From Myoxocephalus aenaeus (taxonomy: Eukaryota > Chordata > Actinopteri > Perciformes > Cottidae), in contig JBAMJR010000085.1 in the NCBI GenBank assembly GCA_038501785.1, forward strand, positions 575,001-639,000: DNA of 64,000 bases, in the 5' to 3' direction. A program made the position numbers and the translations under genes. Numbering within the stretch: position 1 is the first letter of the stretch; each line of letters opens with the position of its first letter. Below are positions 1 through 11,869 of the stretch, piece by piece. The notes below the pieces were generated by a model, which worked only from the letters and a program-made list of their open reading frames with translations, did no database searches and was not told the DNA's origin.

Positions 1-435
1 CCCCGGCATTGCAGTCACCAGCTGCCCATTTACTCTGCCGTCACATTACTTAATAGAGTCATCACAAACTGCCACGGCATTAGATTATTAACTGTTACCT
101 CCCTTTAAAGTGAGTCGAAGATTTTTCATAATAAGTCCAATGATTGATGGAAAGCTGATGATTTTTTTTTTTTCTCCATCAAATGGAATGGTGATACACA
201 CCTGGATTAAGAAAACATATACTGCTTCTGAGCAGATATTCTCTGTCAAGCCTTTACGCCTTTTCTAATGCACTGTATTTCCAAAAACCTGCTTGGGTCT
301 TGGAAGACTAGAGTGTTCGTCAGAGCCGCTGTCTCCGTTTATCCATGTCTGAATGTAGACTGGCAGTGGTCTTATTTAGTGGTTGAGCAAGTTAATAAAG
401 AAGAGAGAGAGAGGGAGAGGAAGTGTGGATAAAAG

Positions 436-438
<3 letters not shown>

Positions 439-483
<45 letters not shown>
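439..483. repeat. (TG)n microsatellite
   Basis: Uninterrupted TG dinucleotide run of 45 nt inside the stau2 intron. Confidence 0.97.
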
Positions 484-484
<1 letters not shown>

Positions 485-3229
485 ATAACAAGCTGCTTTT
501 TGGACCAATACTGAGAGCGAGTCCTCAGACATGAGTGAGACGCAGTGGTGGGCATGTGTGCAACCGGATGTGATTATTTATTTCTATATAATCAGTAGCT
601 GCGACCTCTGCTCATGCGGACTAATTGGGTATGTCATTCCTAGAACCAGCACCATTTACAGAATCATTTTAAACTAGATTAATTAATAAGCAAGATTAAG
701 GATAATTGACCACTGAATGTACTTTTTAGTTATTTTTTACATCTGGTTGATGTAATTTGTTATATAATACACATTTTTTTCTCCCTTTTTTAAGTTATTT
801 GGGGATTTCTGCTTGGTGGTGAGCATGTGTGAAGCTTTTACGCTGCCATCTTGACCAAAACTTGGAAATGAGATTCAAAATCTCAATGGAGGTATCCTGG
901 ATAAAGAAAGGTTGAATATAATAAAAAGACTATGAACATGGGATACCCTGATCTTGTCAGCACTCGCTTCTCACCGGGTAACTTCCTTAGCTAGCATGCG
1001 CTCCTTCTGAAGCATCGCAGTAGTGGTCACATTCATAGTGGCTCCAAGGCCTCCAGTCTGTCAAAACGATGGACAGACTTTGGTTTTGACGGAAAATATT
1101 TGGTTAACACAACCTCTCTTGTAATTCACATTAACCCAACTAACTGTTTTATTGCTGATGAATTCTACTTTTTATTTGTGAGAGGAAGAATGTGTTGTTT
1201 CATAGTCCTGCTTTAAATCATGTCCAATATGAAGACCAGTCGATTTGACTTTTACATTGTATGTCGTCACCGTTTGGTTATACTGTGTAGAGGTTAGATG
1301 CATCATGTTAAACCAAAGGTGCATAAAAACAATATGACACATAACAGGAAGCAGAGATCTCATTATTTTTGCTGTGCATATTGCAGAAAGCCATAATCTT
1401 AAGTAACTGGCATGTACCGTTAATGTAGCACCTTTTTCAGAACGAATCACAAATTACACCCCTCCTGAGGTTGTGTTTTGGTTGTGCAAATGGAAAATAT
1501 GACAGAACCACTTTGTGTATTGTAGCAGATATTTTAAGCAGCCTGTAGAGTTTTTGATAGCTCGCATAAAGTGTAACTTAATAGTTTTAGGTTGTGTTAT
1601 TTGTGTGCATGTGATGTGTGCAGAGTCTCAAATCATTAGTGCAGGCTCACTCTTGCCCTGTGAAAAGTAGCCCCCAAAAATCATTCAATATCTCATAAAG
1701 AAGAACTATAGTGCAGAACTTTATGTGCAGTATAACTTAAAACAAAAGAGTTACGCTCAGGAACATCACCATCAGCCCTAACTGTCCTATCTACAAGGAC
1801 ATCAGGGATGTATTACTTTAGTTTATGTTGATTTATTTTTAGCTGGATGACGGTGAAAAACTTAAGTTGTGTTTCAAGAAAGATGCCTTTTTTTTGTTGA
1901 AGGCTGAGAGGTGACGTAAGCTGAAGCGTAATGAAATGTGTGTCCACTGCAGCTGGTGTCTTATGAACCCATGAGGGTTGGGCAAGGTATGTGCATGACA
2001 CATAAATAAGGAAATCAATCAATCAATCATTCATTCATTCATACGGGTCAGATGTTAAGTCTTAGTGACAGGATATTGGACTGTTTCCGAAATTGTTAAT
2101 ATCCTCCTGCATAAGGCGATCAAATATTCACACACTGCATTGTAACATTACATGTTGTGTCTAGGAGACTTTGATGGGATCTACTGTACCTCTCAGTTCT
2201 GTCCACCTGCTAAATCCAAACTCAATAACTCCACAGTGATAGCGATCAGCTGAGCTATGCTATCTAGCCCGGGCGGGCTTCAATTGGGAGATGGATTTAG
2301 AGAGAAGGGAGGGCCCGTACTCTTCGCTGTGCTGGAATCAGAACTTCCATGTTGGAAATCCCATGTTAATGAAAACACTATCCTTGGCGGGTGGCTGGTG
2401 TTGATATCCATTCAGTGCAGTTCCCAGGATTTCTCACACTTTCACGTTGTTTGCTCTTCCCTCGCTCCGCTTCCTTCTTTGGCTGTGTAGAAAAACCACT
2501 TCAAATGGTGCCGACTACACCTTGTACCTGGCACTTACTACGCTCTTCTTTTTTTCTTTTCTCCCTCCTTTTTTCTCCTCCTGATCTCCGTTGCTGACTC
2601 TCATCTCTCTGTATCAACATCAAACGCCTGATCTGGTACAAACGTTCAAAGACTCTAACAGTTTGTTTCCAACATCTTTGTCATCGTCTCATTCCTCTAC
2701 TCTCTGTTTACTCTGGGATTTGTGTTAGAAAATGCATTTCGGGATGGCTAATCCCACCATGTTTGATTTCTGCGGCAGGGTGATGGCTTCCAGCTGTGCT
2801 CTGCGGCATATTTGTGTGAAGAGCGATCTTCGAAAACAAGTTTTGTCTGTGGTATAAATCAGACCGTTAATGCTGTGCTGGCTCGGCGCACGGTCTCTCT
2901 GCTTACATGGTGGCCCTGTGTGCGTGTCGGTGCGTGTGTCTGTGTGTGTTTGGCAAAACTGAGTGATGATGTTTTTACACCACAATCAAGCCCGTTTGCA
3001 AACCTTTAAATCAAATATCCTCAAGTGCCAGCAAAGCATATTGCAATATAATCATAATCTTTTTATTTTGTATTTTTTACTTTTGTTCTCTGGATTTTGA
3101 TAGTATTGATCATATTTAATGTATTCTTGACGCTAGGCAGTGCTCGCAGCTGTGTGCCAGAACAGGCCCAGCATGGGGAGATCGGGGTGTGTTAACCTGG
3201 CGCTTTTTAAAGAATCTAAACAGTGTTCT

Positions 3230-3460
3230 TCATTATCTGCACAACAGTCGCTGTAGAAACAGCTAGCATGGCTCTGTCCAGAGATAACAAAATAAAACCC
3301 GCCTAGCTTAGCAACCTCACAGAAACATAGAAACTCACTAGAAATCAGTGCGCCTAGCAGAGAACTAGACAAACCCAGGCGAGCTGTTTCCATTCTTTAT
3401 GCTAAGCTAAACTGGGACGGCTAAAAATAGATGATAACTGTACATGGCTTCATATTTAAT
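3230..3460. repeat. Dispersed teleost repeat (SINE/MITE-like)
   Basis: The segment contains phrases I recognise from a very common fish interspersed element: 'agcatggctctgtcca' near 3267 and 'tctttatgctaagctaa' near 3394, followed by 'gcttcatatttaatg'. The copy is diverged. I recognise the family from memory and cannot assign an exact name or precise ends. Confidence 0.5.
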
Positions 3461-4856
3461 GTGTGGGCCGTCTTTCTCCTGCTGTTGAAGAAACGGTGTC
3501 TGTTTTTCTGGCGATTCTGAGCATTTGTTTTTAACATGTATTTCTCTATGGAACAGATTTTCCAGTGAACTGGCATCCTTCAAACTCCCTGTATCTCATT
3601 GTCTGAAAGCTTCTCTCGGTGATTCAGGCAAAGGGCTCTCAAAGTTCCTAGAGTGGCAGCTTTGTTTGTCCTTAGCCCCCTGCCATTAGGAGAAGTGAAA
3701 CGTATATTAACAGTGTTCTTTAAACACTCTTGACCCCTGATGTCCCCACTGAAGTGGCTCGACTTGGACCCCTAATTGCTTCTCACCAACAATGACAGCG
3801 TTCCTCAGCTGAGAGGGCTTGTTTATTGTAGTAAAGTTGAAGTTATTTCCGTGCTCTTTGATTCTCCGCAGCCTGCAGTCGGCTTGGTCTGGAATCAAGC
3901 TCTTAGTCCTGCGGTGCTTGTGTTCTGTGGCTTTAACTGGGATTTATGACAACACGCATAATAAGTGTTTGTTTTTTCCAGTTACCTTGACAGTATTTTG
4001 TAACACGGTCCTAATGATATGGACTTGTGCATGTGTCTGTGTGTCCCCTACAAGTCTGTTGGGTTTCCTGTTTGTGAGTGTGCGCATGCATATTTGTGCA
4101 CTTAACATACATTTAGGCACGGCTGCATGCACACCATGACTGTGATTTCTTTTTAGTTTGTGCATATGTTCGTGTTTGTTCGAGGAGCATTTCAAGAGGA
4201 GCCATCCAGCTTTAGAAGCCAGATGTCAGAGGTCGTTCCACGTTAGTGCCATCTATCAATCGCAGGCCTTGCGTAACTCTCCTGCTTCTTTGTCTCTAAA
4301 GGAAGTGGATTAGAGGCCGTTTTCTGAGTTGGGACCTGGGATGATTAGTTAGGCCTGTTTAGAATGCATGCGCTCACAGATGCACACAAACATGCACTCA
4401 AAACAGACATCCTGGCTGGAAGAATAGACAGTTTGTTTTTAAGAGGCTCGTTATTTCAGTCTCTGACAAATCATCGCAAATGAGATAATGCCATAATGTT
4501 CTTTGATGCTGGCACATCAGGCAACACTCTTTCCTACCTGCAGGTCAGAGTTGCTGGATCGTACCCAAAGTAACCAGGAACTTTGAATGTTTCATCAAAA
4601 AGCCACCAAGGAAGTAAGACCTCCAGGTGGCGTTTAGTGATCTGCCAAATTTGCTGTTTAAACCAGAATTTGGCTGGTGTTTGGAGCAAGTCATGTTTAT
4701 TTGTATGGTCCAACATCACATACAATGTAGCGTTAGAGAATGTAGTCCAGACCCAGCTTAAGTCAGAGAGTCTGCAGCCCCGTGCTAGGGATGTGTGAGT
4801 GACTTATTACTACGCTCCAGTGGAAGGAGATGTTTTGCAGGTATTTAGTCATGACA

Positions 4857-5030
4857 CAAAATAATGGACACTGGAGATGGCACTGGCGGGAAAGTCAAGG
4901 GATCACCAAATTCTTTAGGATCCTTCGTTTTGGAACCATCGGTGTGTGTACCAAATGTCATGGTAATTCATCCAGTAGTTGTTGAGATATTTCAGTCTGG
5001 ACTAAGGTGGTGGACAGATCTCTTGTCATT
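4857..5030. repeat. Dispersed teleost repeat (retroelement-derived)
   Basis: Contains the characteristic string 'gttgttgagatatttcag' (near 4980) followed by 'tctggactaaggtggtgga', and upstream 'gtcaagggatcaccaa'. These are hallmarks of a high-copy repeat seen in introns and UTRs across teleosts. The precise element name and boundaries are not determinable here. Confidence 0.55.
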
Positions 5031-5908
5031 TCCAAACCTAAAAAATGGAGGAAACCGTAAGAGGAAATTCAAAAAATCCTCCTCTCTCCATAGAGCGCTT
5101 CAAGGGTAAATGTCAAGAGCAAAGAATGAACGGAATGTGCAACAGTTGGTAGATATTTAAAATACAAAGATCATTAACCAGCAGTAGGAATCCTTTTGGT
5201 TAGATAGTTTGTTTACTCTAGAGTCAATGGCCTCCTCTCTTGATGTCCCATCCTGAACACTGCCAAACAAACATTAAACACCGACTCATTGTGTATGACA
5301 TCGTACTCTTTGTGGACAAACTCTGTTTTTACAGATCTATTGATTTAAATCAAGTAATCGATTAGTTGTCAAAATCCTACGAGTTTTAGAATTTATTTGG
5401 TTTAGAGCAACCGTACTGACATCAATAATTGTACTCGCTCGTAAAGATTTAAAAATGTGAAGTGGTTGATTCAACAAGTTAATTTATTTAATAATGAATA
5501 TGTCATCACAACCAACCAAAGGAGAACTTTCATGGCTATTTGGTTCCACAAACTTTACCCTGAACTTTGCCCACTCACGGTCAAAGATACATATAGTAAT
5601 TGGTAGTTTCCATCAACTCAACATACACATGTGTGTGCATATACACTCGCAGACAATGGCAGAAGTTGGAAATTATTAGAAATTTGATATATCCAGGCAT
5701 ATATTTCTTTACAAGGAAAGACTGGGAGAGAGCGTCTGTTTCCTCCAGCGCCATCAAAGGGCCTCACCCTCGGCTGGAGGCCTGACAGCTCGCAATAGAT
5801 GAACCGAGCGGAGTGCCTGCTGATCAGACAGCATGATTACACCATACATCACGTGCTCCCAACCACAGGCCTTTATGCTGCCCAAATGAACCAGCATACC
5901 GGACCATT

Positions 5909-5937
5909 ACACACACACACACACACACGCACACACA
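5909..5937. repeat. (AC)n microsatellite
   Basis: AC run with one GC interruption, in the stau2 intron. Confidence 0.95.
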
Positions 5938-6287
5938 AAAGTTAATATCTATTCAAGCACAAGCAGTCCTTCACTCACAGTTTGAAGGAGATTATGAAAG
6001 AAGCGGTGTTTTCATCGCATATACTCTTTTTCAAACTTCTGAAACGGGATTCTTGTTACCAAACAATGATATTCTTACCCTTAAAAAGTCCCCCTCGTCT
6101 GTTTTTTTCACTCCTCTTTCTTTCTTTCTCTCCTTAATGTTGAAGTCTGGACAATTTATTGGAGATTAACTTGTCAGAGAAGGCTTTTTCCACGGCTAAC
6201 TTTACTACATTCATCATTCATACACTGGCATACAATTGCATTCCACAATTTATCACTGTGGGCCCATCTCCTCACCAGCAGGTGGGG

Positions 6288-6328
6288 GTGTGTGTGCGTG
6301 TGCGTGTGCGTGTGCGTGTGCGTGTGCA
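6288..6328. repeat. (TGTGCG)n microsatellite
   Basis: Compound TG/CG hexamer repeat. It is alternating purine-pyrimidine throughout, so in principle Z-DNA-prone. Confidence 0.9.
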
Positions 6329-6480
6329 CGTCAGTAAGTGTATGTCTTCTCGCGTACCGTACAGAACATCAGGTTTGTGCATATCTTTGCATGAACAGGT
6401 TCATATCTCTGTATGTTTGCGCATGTTATGATGGGTCTGTGTCGTAATGAGCAGAAATACAATGTGTCTCGCTGGCCGTA

Positions 6481-6500
6481 GCACACACACACACACACAC
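6481..6500. repeat. (CA)n microsatellite
   Basis: Short CA run of 20 nt in the stau2 intron. Confidence 0.9.
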
Positions 6501-7788
6501 TTTTCCACACATGTTCATAACTCACAGAGAGACGCACACAGAGCAAGTTGCTCTGGAAGCTTTCAGTCACAGACCATATAGCGCTGCTTGTGTGCCTGTG
6601 TGTACATGTGCGTACCACCGTGTATTGCCAACAAATTGTTGGGTATTGTAGGCTTGATCCGGTGAGAAAAGTTACTATGCTCAAAGGTAAAATACAAACA
6701 CGGACACATGCTTTTGTGTTGTCACATAAATATGTTGTTGCTCAGAAGAAGGTAATAACTTCTAGCTCCTCAGCAAACAAAAATACACAGCGTCAAACCA
6801 ACACCCCCATTATAGATACATTCAACAGACGTCAACATTGAAATATCTTCAACACATTTTTCTGTAACATTAGCTGTTATGGAAATGAAACATTGATCAA
6901 CAAAAGTATGTAAAAATGGATTTATCATTCATCATGGTTACATCATGGTATTTCTTTTGTTTATTTTGAGTGTAACCAATTCCACTAGTCATGGCTCAGA
7001 AGCTTTTTATATGCCTGACTTATCTGAGAATATTAGAGTGTCGTCCATTTGTACATAAGTAGCTGGAAGCTGTGTCACGTCCAGAGCTATATGCTTCTAT
7101 ACCTGCCAGCTTACGTCTTCCATTTGCTCTTTGATGTGTAATATGTGTGATATGTCCTCACTCGCGTTCCTTCGGTCCTTTTGTGTTTCTGCATCAATCA
7201 GATATTTCTCTTTTTTCATTTCTCATAGTTATTTTTGCCATTTATTAAGATGCCTGCAGCTGTCCTGGGCATAAGTAGGCCAGGCAAACACATGCACTCG
7301 CAGACACAGGCGTACACATGCGAGTGAGAGCCAGTGAGAAGTAGGGCAGACAAGCAGGCAATCTTACCAAAGCCCTTGGATCTCAGGAGCAGACTGTCCC
7401 AGAGGAGCATCATGTCATAACAGTCCTGATTGCACAGCATTTAGGAATGCCTGCAGAGTTAACCTCTCAATGATGAGGGGTCGCCAGTGATGTCATCACT
7501 ACCCCCTCTGATGTTTCCCCCCCTCCCCAATCACACGTACACACCCTTACATTCATTCCCCTCCATTGCCAACTCTGTATAGTGTGGGGTAATTGTCCAC
7601 AAATGGTCTGTGGTGGCAATTAGACATGCAAGATTTACTCTCAAGCCAACCACTTCCAAAACCACAAGACTGTATCCCACTGAGAACTTTACACGCTTCA
7701 GTTATCTTGTCTTTTGTGCTTTGATCGATCTTTTCCTGTATTTACTTTAGAGGTAACTCAGTTTGGCCACCTTTGCCCTCTCTTCCAG

Positions 7789-7902
7789 GTGCAGTACAGT
7801 GATGCGCAGAGTGGCAAGGATTTCGTGACCTATCTGACCCTCTCCCCTGTGCAAATGACTTTCCACGGCACCGGGAGCACCCTCCAAGCCAGCCATGACC
7901 AG
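7789..7902 (+). CDS. stau2: stau2 exon: start of the C-terminal dsRBD-like module
   Basis: A 114-nt exon (38 codons, phase 0 at both ends) between a strong acceptor (tcttccag) and donor (gtatgtgt). It encodes a peptide starting VQYSDAQSGKDF and ending GSTLQASHDQ. By memory this matches the vertebrate Staufen-2 segment with VQMTFH and (I/L)xASHDQ, which forms the beta-strands of the C-terminal dsRNA-binding-like domain. Staufen-2 binds structured 3'UTRs and carries mRNPs along microtubules, notably in neurons. The reading frame continues directly into the 31359 exon (AALSALKQ...). Because the exon is a multiple of three in phase 0, it can be skipped without frameshift; human STAU2 isoforms differ in this region. 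Upstream exons, including the main dsRBDs, are outside the window. Confidence 0.93.
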
Positions 7903-7992
7903 GTATGTGTCACACTTGTTCAATGCACTATTGAGATCGATAACAAATCGATCCACAGATCAAAGTGGATATTACTCTAGCATAAGATGGTC

Positions 7993-8057
7993 ATAGCAGT
8001 GACGATCTGAAAATCAACTGATTTTATATCTGTTGATTTTCAGATCGTCACTGCTAT
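7993..8057. repeat. Perfect inverted repeat, 26-bp arms, 13-nt loop
   Basis: The left arm 7993-8018 (begins atagcagtgacgatc) is the exact reverse complement of 8032-8057, with loop 8019-8031. Transcribed as part of the stau2 intron, it would fold into a fully paired stem. Pairing stops abruptly at the outer ends. Origin is unknown: it could be a small palindromic transposon remnant, a replication-template-switch product, or a functional structure. Confidence 0.95.
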
Positions 8058-9337
8058 CGGCAATTTCATTGACTGTTGCATGAAGCTGGTTGCAAACACG
8101 TCATATAGTTTTGATTTAATACATCTATGCATAACATTTTTCAGCTGTAATAAAGATATATCAGGATAAAGATACTTAACAGTTGAATAATTAACTGTAT
8201 TATTATTATGGATGCAAGTACAGAAGTATATTATAAAACACATTAATGGACTTGAAAATGAAAACGCATACAAATGAAAAATGAAATTGCCGTCTAGAAA
8301 TAATGTATTGCTGCAGCGTACTGTGCTGCCGTTTCTTTTTCCCAGCAGTAGTACAGTAAACAACGCTGCGACATCCCACCGATGGCCGATTGTATCAGGC
8401 GGGCTTGAGTTCTGTTTATCCTTGTTCAGTGAAGTGTAACATGTAGTGTATATAGTGTAGTGTATAGGGTATGTTGTGTCTCTGTGGGATCTCATCCTCT
8501 AATTAACATAGAAGCCTCGGCTCTGGCTTTATTATTAATCACCAGGGCGTCAGAACCACCTGTGATAATTACCACTTATTGCATTTCTCCTTGAAAAGCC
8601 TCTCCCGCCAGTTCCCTATGATTTTCAATCCATCAAAGTAATCTGTATCCTAAAAAAACTTGTGGCGTACCCCTCTTTCTCTCTCCCTCCCTTTCTAGTT
8701 TCCTCACTCACTCGCTTACTCTCATGTCCTTCTCATATTCAGAAGGAGGCTCTTTGTCTTGTGTTGCCCAAGCAGAAAACCAGTTGCTTACATTCTATCA
8801 CCTAAACATGGGACACCCCTTTATTCAACAGTCTTCAAAGCTTTAATAAAGAGCCAGACCAGCCCTGAATGGGACAGCTGACAGGGGGCTAGTGCCGCCA
8901 CCACTAACTGAGAGCCAAGCCAATATAGGCCAGGCAGGTCTGCGTCCTCGGGACCTGTTGTTGCCAGGAGCACTGGGGCATGACCGACTGTTGGAGAAGG
9001 CCTTTCTTTTACTCGTCTCAGTACAGTGAGGAGTACGACCACAAAGGGAGCAACTAACAATAAGGGGTCACCCTCAGCAGCCCCCAAACCCCAACACTTG
9101 TTGAACAAAGTACGCCTGAAGGCGTCACACATTTGGTCGACTTTGCCATGATGCTGCATGGATACTGCTGGTTGGGAGGACGGGCCTGTTGTCGACGTAC
9201 TGATAAGGCATGTGGAGTTACCTCTGATTTTATTGTGTAGGTTCCCTCTGATCAGATCGATCTGTCGTGTCCGTGAGTTGACATTTAATAGTTCACTGGA
9301 GATCCACGTGATTCTCATTCCTCATGTTGGCCTTGAC

Positions 9338-9375
9338 ACCCACACACACACACACACGCACACGCACGCACGCAC
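9338..9375. repeat. (CA)n/(CACG)n microsatellite
   Basis: CA run grading into CACGCACG units in the stau2 intron. Confidence 0.9.
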
Positions 9376-11769
9376 CTTGCACTTATTTGTGTAATTAGAC
9401 ATTGTAAATCTGATGAGATGGAGCAGGGGATTGTGTGAAAGTGATAAAAACCTTTACTGGAGCCTTTCGGTGTTGCTGTACACACATACAGTCATTTGTG
9501 GTGAGTCCGCTGGGGTTTTATTGTACGTCTCTGTGGGAATTTCCTGCTGTGTTATCTGCGCTGCCTTAGAGGTTTATGTCAGGTAGACCAGAGCGATTGA
9601 TTAAGATCAACAGCCAAAGGAAATCCTCTTCACACCTCTCTGCCCATGATGAATACAGGAAAGATGTGATTATTATTGTGCGCTTGTGGTTTTGTCTTTC
9701 TTTGGCAACACGAGCAAGTCTTTACCAGTTGTTTAGTCTTTGTTTTGGCATCAGAGGTATATCAAAAACATGTTGGGCTGTAAATATACCCAAGAGTATT
9801 AGCTATTGATTATCGCACTTGATTAGCCGCCATGCAAAATTAGTATAAAACAATAACTTAACGAAAGAACACACACGATGTAATCTGATCAGCTAACCGG
9901 TAACCGTGTTGACTATAAATAATGGTACATAATGGTAAATAAAGGGACAGTCTTCAAATTGTGGCCCAAACTTTGTTGTTTTGGATCAAACTTAAAGTTC
10001 ATGGGTCCCTCCCACCCCCGGGTGCTCCACCTCTCTTTCTCGGCCCTTGGATGGGTTGTACTAGCTCTTCATATATCCATTATCAAATGTGTGTGGAGCC
10101 GCCAGTCGCCTCATCATTATGGTGCATGCTCTATAACCTCAACATCCACCTTTTGACTCCCTCTCTCCTCTCTCGGTGCATGTCTTACCCCTCTCTCTCC
10201 CCATGTTTCTAATAAGGTACGTTTAATAAATAATTAAGTATAAATGACAAATCTTAAGTTAAAAAATGAATACAAGTTCCCAGTAACTCTTTGCTAGTTT
10301 GAAACCGGTGATTCACCAAATTGGGTTGCACCATTAATACTTTGAAAATGTCTTTGCCATAAAAAAAAATGTGTATATCTATTGCATCATGCGGCGCTAT
10401 TCAATCCAAAGCAATCAGCTGTGTTCAAACTAAATATCTGCCCTCTACTTGGTGCACCTTTCTATTTTATATATGCAATCATTGAAATTATGTTTCAATG
10501 TTTACACCTATTCCCAAGCTAATGTTAGTTTTGTCAGTTGGTTCTGTGTTGCATCTGTGTGTAAGAAGCGTTTGGTGTGGAGCAACTCATTTTAGTTTAT
10601 GTATGTGTACATTTTCACTTGACAGTTGAATTTTAACGAAGTTTAAACCCCAGAAAAAGCTAATGCAACCAGCTGCGGACACACCAGGTCAGGTCCCCAG
10701 TTAGCGCGGTGTTAAATAACATTACCATTGAGTCTGGACATAAATGGAGGTGTGTAACTTTAACATAATGGATCAGATGTTAAAGCTACACCGGTGGTGA
10801 TCCGAGAGTAAAACCGTCGTACAGCCTCCTGTTGAACAGTAAACATTACTGATCGAGAGCAGAGGTGTCGTCAGTGTAATTCTTTCGATGGCCTGCTCTT
10901 TATCAGCAAGTGCAAACACACACACAGAAGCACCTCCACAGAAACACACACCGCAGTGCCATAATCCTTGGCCTTGTGTAGACATTCCTGGAGGGCCTGT
11001 ATGTGTGAGAGATATATACAGCTGAGTGCTCTTTCTGACCTTATGTGCCATCCATTCGGTGCCATCTGCCAAACACATGTGAGCCCGCAGGCTGCTACGC
11101 TAGCTGAGACTCGCCTGGAGCCAAAGATGTTTGTCAATATGTTCTACACTTTGACTCAAACTTATTTTGCTGATAGTTTCAGCCTGAGGTTACATTATGT
11201 TTAATTCATATCTTAAAGCAAATTAACGAGAGGGAAGAATATACAGCGTTGGCAGCTTTTTGACCAAATAAAAGCACTGTGCAAACGACGTGTAACCCAG
11301 CTTTTTGAATGCTTTTGTGTAAAGCCTGTCTCGTGTTCTCAGTTCCCATATTTAGCTGCTGGTTTATTTTTAGGTAACCTCTTGTTTGAAGCACCTTTTC
11401 AACTAATAACAAATGAGTTACTCCGTGGCCACAAACCTCCAGCTTTGCTCTCTGCGCAAACTCTCATATCAGTTTTGCTCAGTTAAATACGCACTCACTC
11501 CCTGATATCTGCCCGTTGCAAGGACAAATTAAAGGCCATGGCAGTGGGATATATTTAGAATTTTTTTCCCCGACAGCGCTAGATGCTTTTTAGACAGACT
11601 TATTTCTGTGTTTGTTCTGCGGAGCTGAAGTAACTCTCTGGCAGTCCCTCTGTGGCGGCAGTGGGACACCAGGGGGGCCGAGGCCCACTGCGCTGTGTGT
11701 AAGGTGTCGCTGGTCCAACATGAGCGGCCCGCAATCGAAGATGACAGGGTGACTGTTGTCTGCCACCAG

Positions 11770-11869
<100 letters not shown>

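Larger units (their letters stand above)
1..7788 (+). other. stau2 intron (3' part), non-coding
   Basis: No exon was found before the one starting at 7789. The stretch is therefore read as the tail of a large stau2 intron whose upstream exon lies outside the window. It holds microsatellites (439-483, 5909-5937, 6288-6328, 6481-6500) and two stretches resembling high-copy teleost repeats (about 3230-3460 and 4857-5030). Short open frames here have no recognisable domains and are mostly reading through repeats. The intron ends in a good polypyrimidine tract and AG at 7787-7788. Confidence 0.7.

Noticed and set aside
8040..8495. 151-residue minus-strand open frame
   Set aside because: Low-complexity, AT-rich composition; overlaps one arm of the hairpin; no domain.
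8821..9318. 165-residue minus-strand open frame in the stau2 intron
   Set aside because: The longest non-repeat frame there, but with no recognisable family, no splice-compatible neighbours and ordinary intronic composition.
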